Assembly: GCF_003610235.1 (NCBI RefSeq)
Contig: NZ_RAPR01000001.1
Coordinates: forward strand, 8,843,593-8,907,592
DNA from: Catellatospora citrea
GTDB lineage: Bacteria; Actinomycetota; Actinomycetes; Mycobacteriales; Micromonosporaceae
DNA: 64,000 nt
Direction: 5' to 3'
The notes beneath the pieces were generated by a model that was not told the origin of the DNA, made no database searches, and worked only from the letters and a program-made list of their open reading frames with translations. Position numbers and translations under genes: made by a program. Shown piece after piece: positions 61,845-64,000 of this stretch. Within the stretch, counting starts at the first letter, position 1. Each line of letters begins with the position of its first letter.

Positions 61845-62447
61845 TCAGCGGACAGGCTGGCCGGGGACCACGACCGTAGTGCCGTCGCGTCGCACGCGGC
61901 GCAGCGCGAACAGCGACATCAGCACCCACATGGCTGCGACGGTCGCCGTGGCCACCGGACGGGCCTGCTCGGCGGTGGATGACCACACCATGTACGCGGC
62001 GGCCGCGCCGACCAGCAGCCAACCCAGCTGCGCGCCGCGGTTGCCCATCCAGGCCAGCAGCCACAGTGCGGCGACCAGCGACCACCAGCCCCACCACAGC
62101 CCCGACGTCGACAGCGGCAGCCCGGTGGAGTGCTCGGTCAGGTAGGCGTGCACCGCGTCGGTGATCATGCCGACGACCTCGGTGCCGGTCACCCACTCCG
62201 CGCCGTCGGCGGCCCAGCCGAGCAGCACCTCGACGACACCGCCGATCAGCTCGGCGACCAGCCACACGACGAAGAACACGACGGCGACCGGCACCGCGAA
62301 CGCCACCCCGGCCAGGAACGGCTTGCGCATCCACCACGGCGTGTCCGGGCCAAGGGTGCGCCGCCAGTCCCACGCCACCGCCTGCCGGATCATTTCCGGC
62401 AAGGTCAGATCATCCGTGTTGCTGCCCAGCGTGTCGTACCTGCTCAC
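61845..62447 (-). CDS. multi-pass membrane protein, 200 aa
   Basis: Four to five membrane segments: about 44-75 (FLAGVAFAVPVAVVFFVVWL), 118-135, 140-158 and 165-185. The N-terminal 40 residues are hydrophilic (MSRYDTLGSNTDDLTLPEMI). The GTG start at 62447 overlaps the stop of the upstream gene (GTGA), so the two are coupled. The family is not recognised. Confidence 0.75.
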   Translation of the reverse strand: MSRYDTLGSNTDDLTLPEMIRQAVAWDWRRTLGPDTPWWMRKPFLAGVAFAVPVAVVFFVVWLVAELIGGVVEVLLGWAADGAEWVTGTEVVGMITDAVHAYLTEHSTGLPLSTSGLWWGWWSLVAALWLLAWMGNRGAQLGWLLVGAAAAYMVWSSTAEQARPVATATVAAMWVLMSLFALRRVRRDGTTVVVPGQPVR

Positions 62448-63927
62448 TCGTCCTCCTCCAGCCCGCCCTCAAGGGCGATCGGGCGCCCGGCCAGGACCGC
62501 CTGCAGCTGGGCGCGGGTCAGCACGGTGCCGGGCCGCAGCTTCTGCTGGAAGAACCGCTCCAGGTGCTTCGAGCCGCCCTGGTTGCTGTCGGGGGCCTGG
62601 GCGGTGATGTCGTCCAGCAGTGCCTGTATCAGCAGCGTCAGCGTGCCCGGCCCGCTGCCGGAGTAGCCCCAGCTGATGCCCCAGTAGGCGTCGCACGGAG
62701 CGGGCCACAACGTGCCGTCGGCGGTTCGGACCCAGATCATGTCGTGGTGGTCCAGGATCAGCTCGGCCAGCGGCGCGCTGGCTGGCAGCCGCTGCGGGAC
62801 CGTGGCCACCAGCCGCCCGCGCCTGTCCCGTATGACAGGGGCGTCGGTCAGCGGGTCGACCAGTGGAGTGCCCTCGTCGTCACGGTCGATGAGCTTGAAC
62901 GCCGCCGTACGCGGCGTGGGCTGCAACCGCTTGGCCCACTCCTGCACCCACGGCGAGCCGTGCAGGTCCAGGTCCTCAGCCCGCGAGTACGGGAACCAGT
63001 CACCGCCGTCCCAGCGGATCGCCTCCACCACGCACCGCGAGGCCAGGTCGTCGCCCCGGCCCAGGATCGAGATCCAGCCCGCCCGGCGCACCGTAGCGTC
63101 CAGCTCCTCCGGCTCGTCGACCGGCACCGGCCACGCCGCCAGGCTCGCCCGCGCGGTGTCGGGCAGTTCGCCCACGATGCGGATGTCGGTGGCTGCCGAC
63201 GAAGCCGCCTGGTGCATCGCCTTGCGCGCCAGGTGGCCCAGCACCACGGCCGGCGGGTCTTCGGGGCCGAGCAGCGCGGCGAGTTCCAGCAGCGGACGGG
63301 TGTCCAGCGTCGCGACCACCGCCGCCTGCACCGGCTCAGCGTCCGGCTGCCACGCCTTGATCAGCTCACGCTTGCGCAGCGTGCCCGGCCACCACGGCAG
63401 CGGTCCGCCGAGGATTTGCGACATCCGGTACCACGACGGTGACAGTCGCTTGGCAGGCAGCCCCGGCGCAGCCAGTCCAGGTTCGGCCCGGCCGTACCGA
63501 AGTCGTGGCACACCCGCACCACGAAGTCCCCGTGGGGCAACAGCTCCACCAGGTCCCGGTCGTAAGGGCGCTGCGGCTCGTCGGACAGCGTCCACACCAT
63601 CGACACCAGCGCGACCTGCGTGCCCCATCGCAGCGCCACCGCGCCGGGCAGGTCGATCGCGTTCCAGAACTCCGCGGGCCGGGTCGGCTCGGGCCACAAA
63701 TGCAGCGGCACCCGGTGGCCACGGCCCTGTTCAAGCGCGTACTCGTACACCTTGTCCAGCCGCCACGGCCCCAGCCTCGGACCGGGCAGCTGCCCGGCCA
63801 GCCCAGCCGCCACCACCGCCAACTGCGGCCAGTCGAGCACCTGCGCGACCCGCGCCCGCTTGACCAGCACGTCAACCTTGCCTGATGACTCTTCGTCGTC
63901 CGACCGATATTCCTCCGTGTCGGACAC
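62444..63927 (-). pseudogene. large protein of unknown function with one frameshift (about 494 codons)
   Basis: The GTG at 63927 opens a frame (VSDTEEYRSDDEESSGKVDV) that is protein-like to about 63455 (FGTAGPNLDWLRRGCLP). The coding bias then continues in another frame (AKRLSPSWYRMSQILGGPLP to the TGA at 62444). The two halves join well at CTGCC/AAGCGA, so a single indel separates them. The protein is soluble, Trp/Arg/Asp-rich, with no motif I recognise (DRDLVELLPHGDFVVRVCHD, WGISWGYSGSGPGTLTLLIQ). It may be a functional gene with a sequencing error. It is coupled to the downstream membrane protein. Confidence 0.65.
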
Positions 63928-64000
63928 AGCCTGACAGGTCTACCACACCTTGACTACGCATCTACATACGTTGGTGCCTTACGACGAAGGCCAGACCCCT
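63928..64000. other. upstream region of the last gene, right edge
   Basis: Seventy-three bases with lower GC, likely promoter DNA for the minus-strand gene. Nothing else can be read before the edge. Confidence 0.4.

Overview
The window is very GC-rich (roughly 70% or more by eye), with strong G/C third positions, many GTG starts and many genes whose start codon follows a TAnnnT -10 box by only 6-8 nt (leaderless style). A mycothiol-dependent isomerase-fold protein, a GPP34 protein, DUF2267 and SigE-like genes, and interspersed GC-rich palindromes point to an actinobacterium, most likely a Micromonosporaceae chromosome (inference; no rRNA or tRNA gene was seen).

Layout. 1-2.8 kb: 5' part of a secreted family 3 glycosidase with two F5/8-type C domains, behind a LacI-type operator. 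2.9-18.1 kb: housekeeping and accessory genes: an FtsX-type permease without an ATPase, DinB, a stress-protein-like gene under an RBS-hiding hairpin, an isochorismatase-like hydrolase, a Kelch-like lipoprotein, Nudix plus glycosyltransferase opposite a MarR regulator, a membrane protein/histidine kinase/response regulator operon, a coiled-coil zinc protein and a HAD phosphatase. 18.2-26.9 kb: a six-gene, translationally coupled operon (zwf, GH15, GMC oxidoreductase, SCP2-like, glycogen debranching enzyme, MFS transporter) joined by five consecutive 4-nt overlaps. 28.4-32.1 kb: a three-subunit molybdenum hydroxylase of the aldehyde oxidoreductase (PaoABC-like) type.

33.1-38.5 kb is the most unusual section. 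An RNA ligase and an HD-domain/polynucleotide-kinase fusion form an RNA end-healing and sealing pair, followed by otsB, a PfkB sugar kinase and surE. Divergent from it, 90 bp away, is a two-gene toxin-antitoxin-like module with a PIN-domain protein. RNA cleavage and RNA repair genes therefore face each other across one short promoter region.

38.6-52.8 kb: small membrane proteins, VOC, DUF2332, GPP34, OsmC, a P-loop kinase, FKBP, a maltose-type ABC importer (malEFG) with its LacI regulator, MDMPI and DUF6817 proteins, GNAT, and folD with a ZTP (pfl) riboswitch, followed by a MOSC protein. 52.8-57.8 kb: an unknown gene, a zinc metallopeptidase lipoprotein, a ComB-like phosphatase, a methyltransferase and a phosphotransferase.

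55.1-64 kb is different in character. It contains three frameshifted genes (a lipoprotein, a sigma factor and a large unknown protein), several gene-poor stretches of lower GC, small membrane proteins and a diverged direct repeat. It is either a decaying or acquired region or a stretch with indel errors. No transposase, integrase or CRISPR array was seen.
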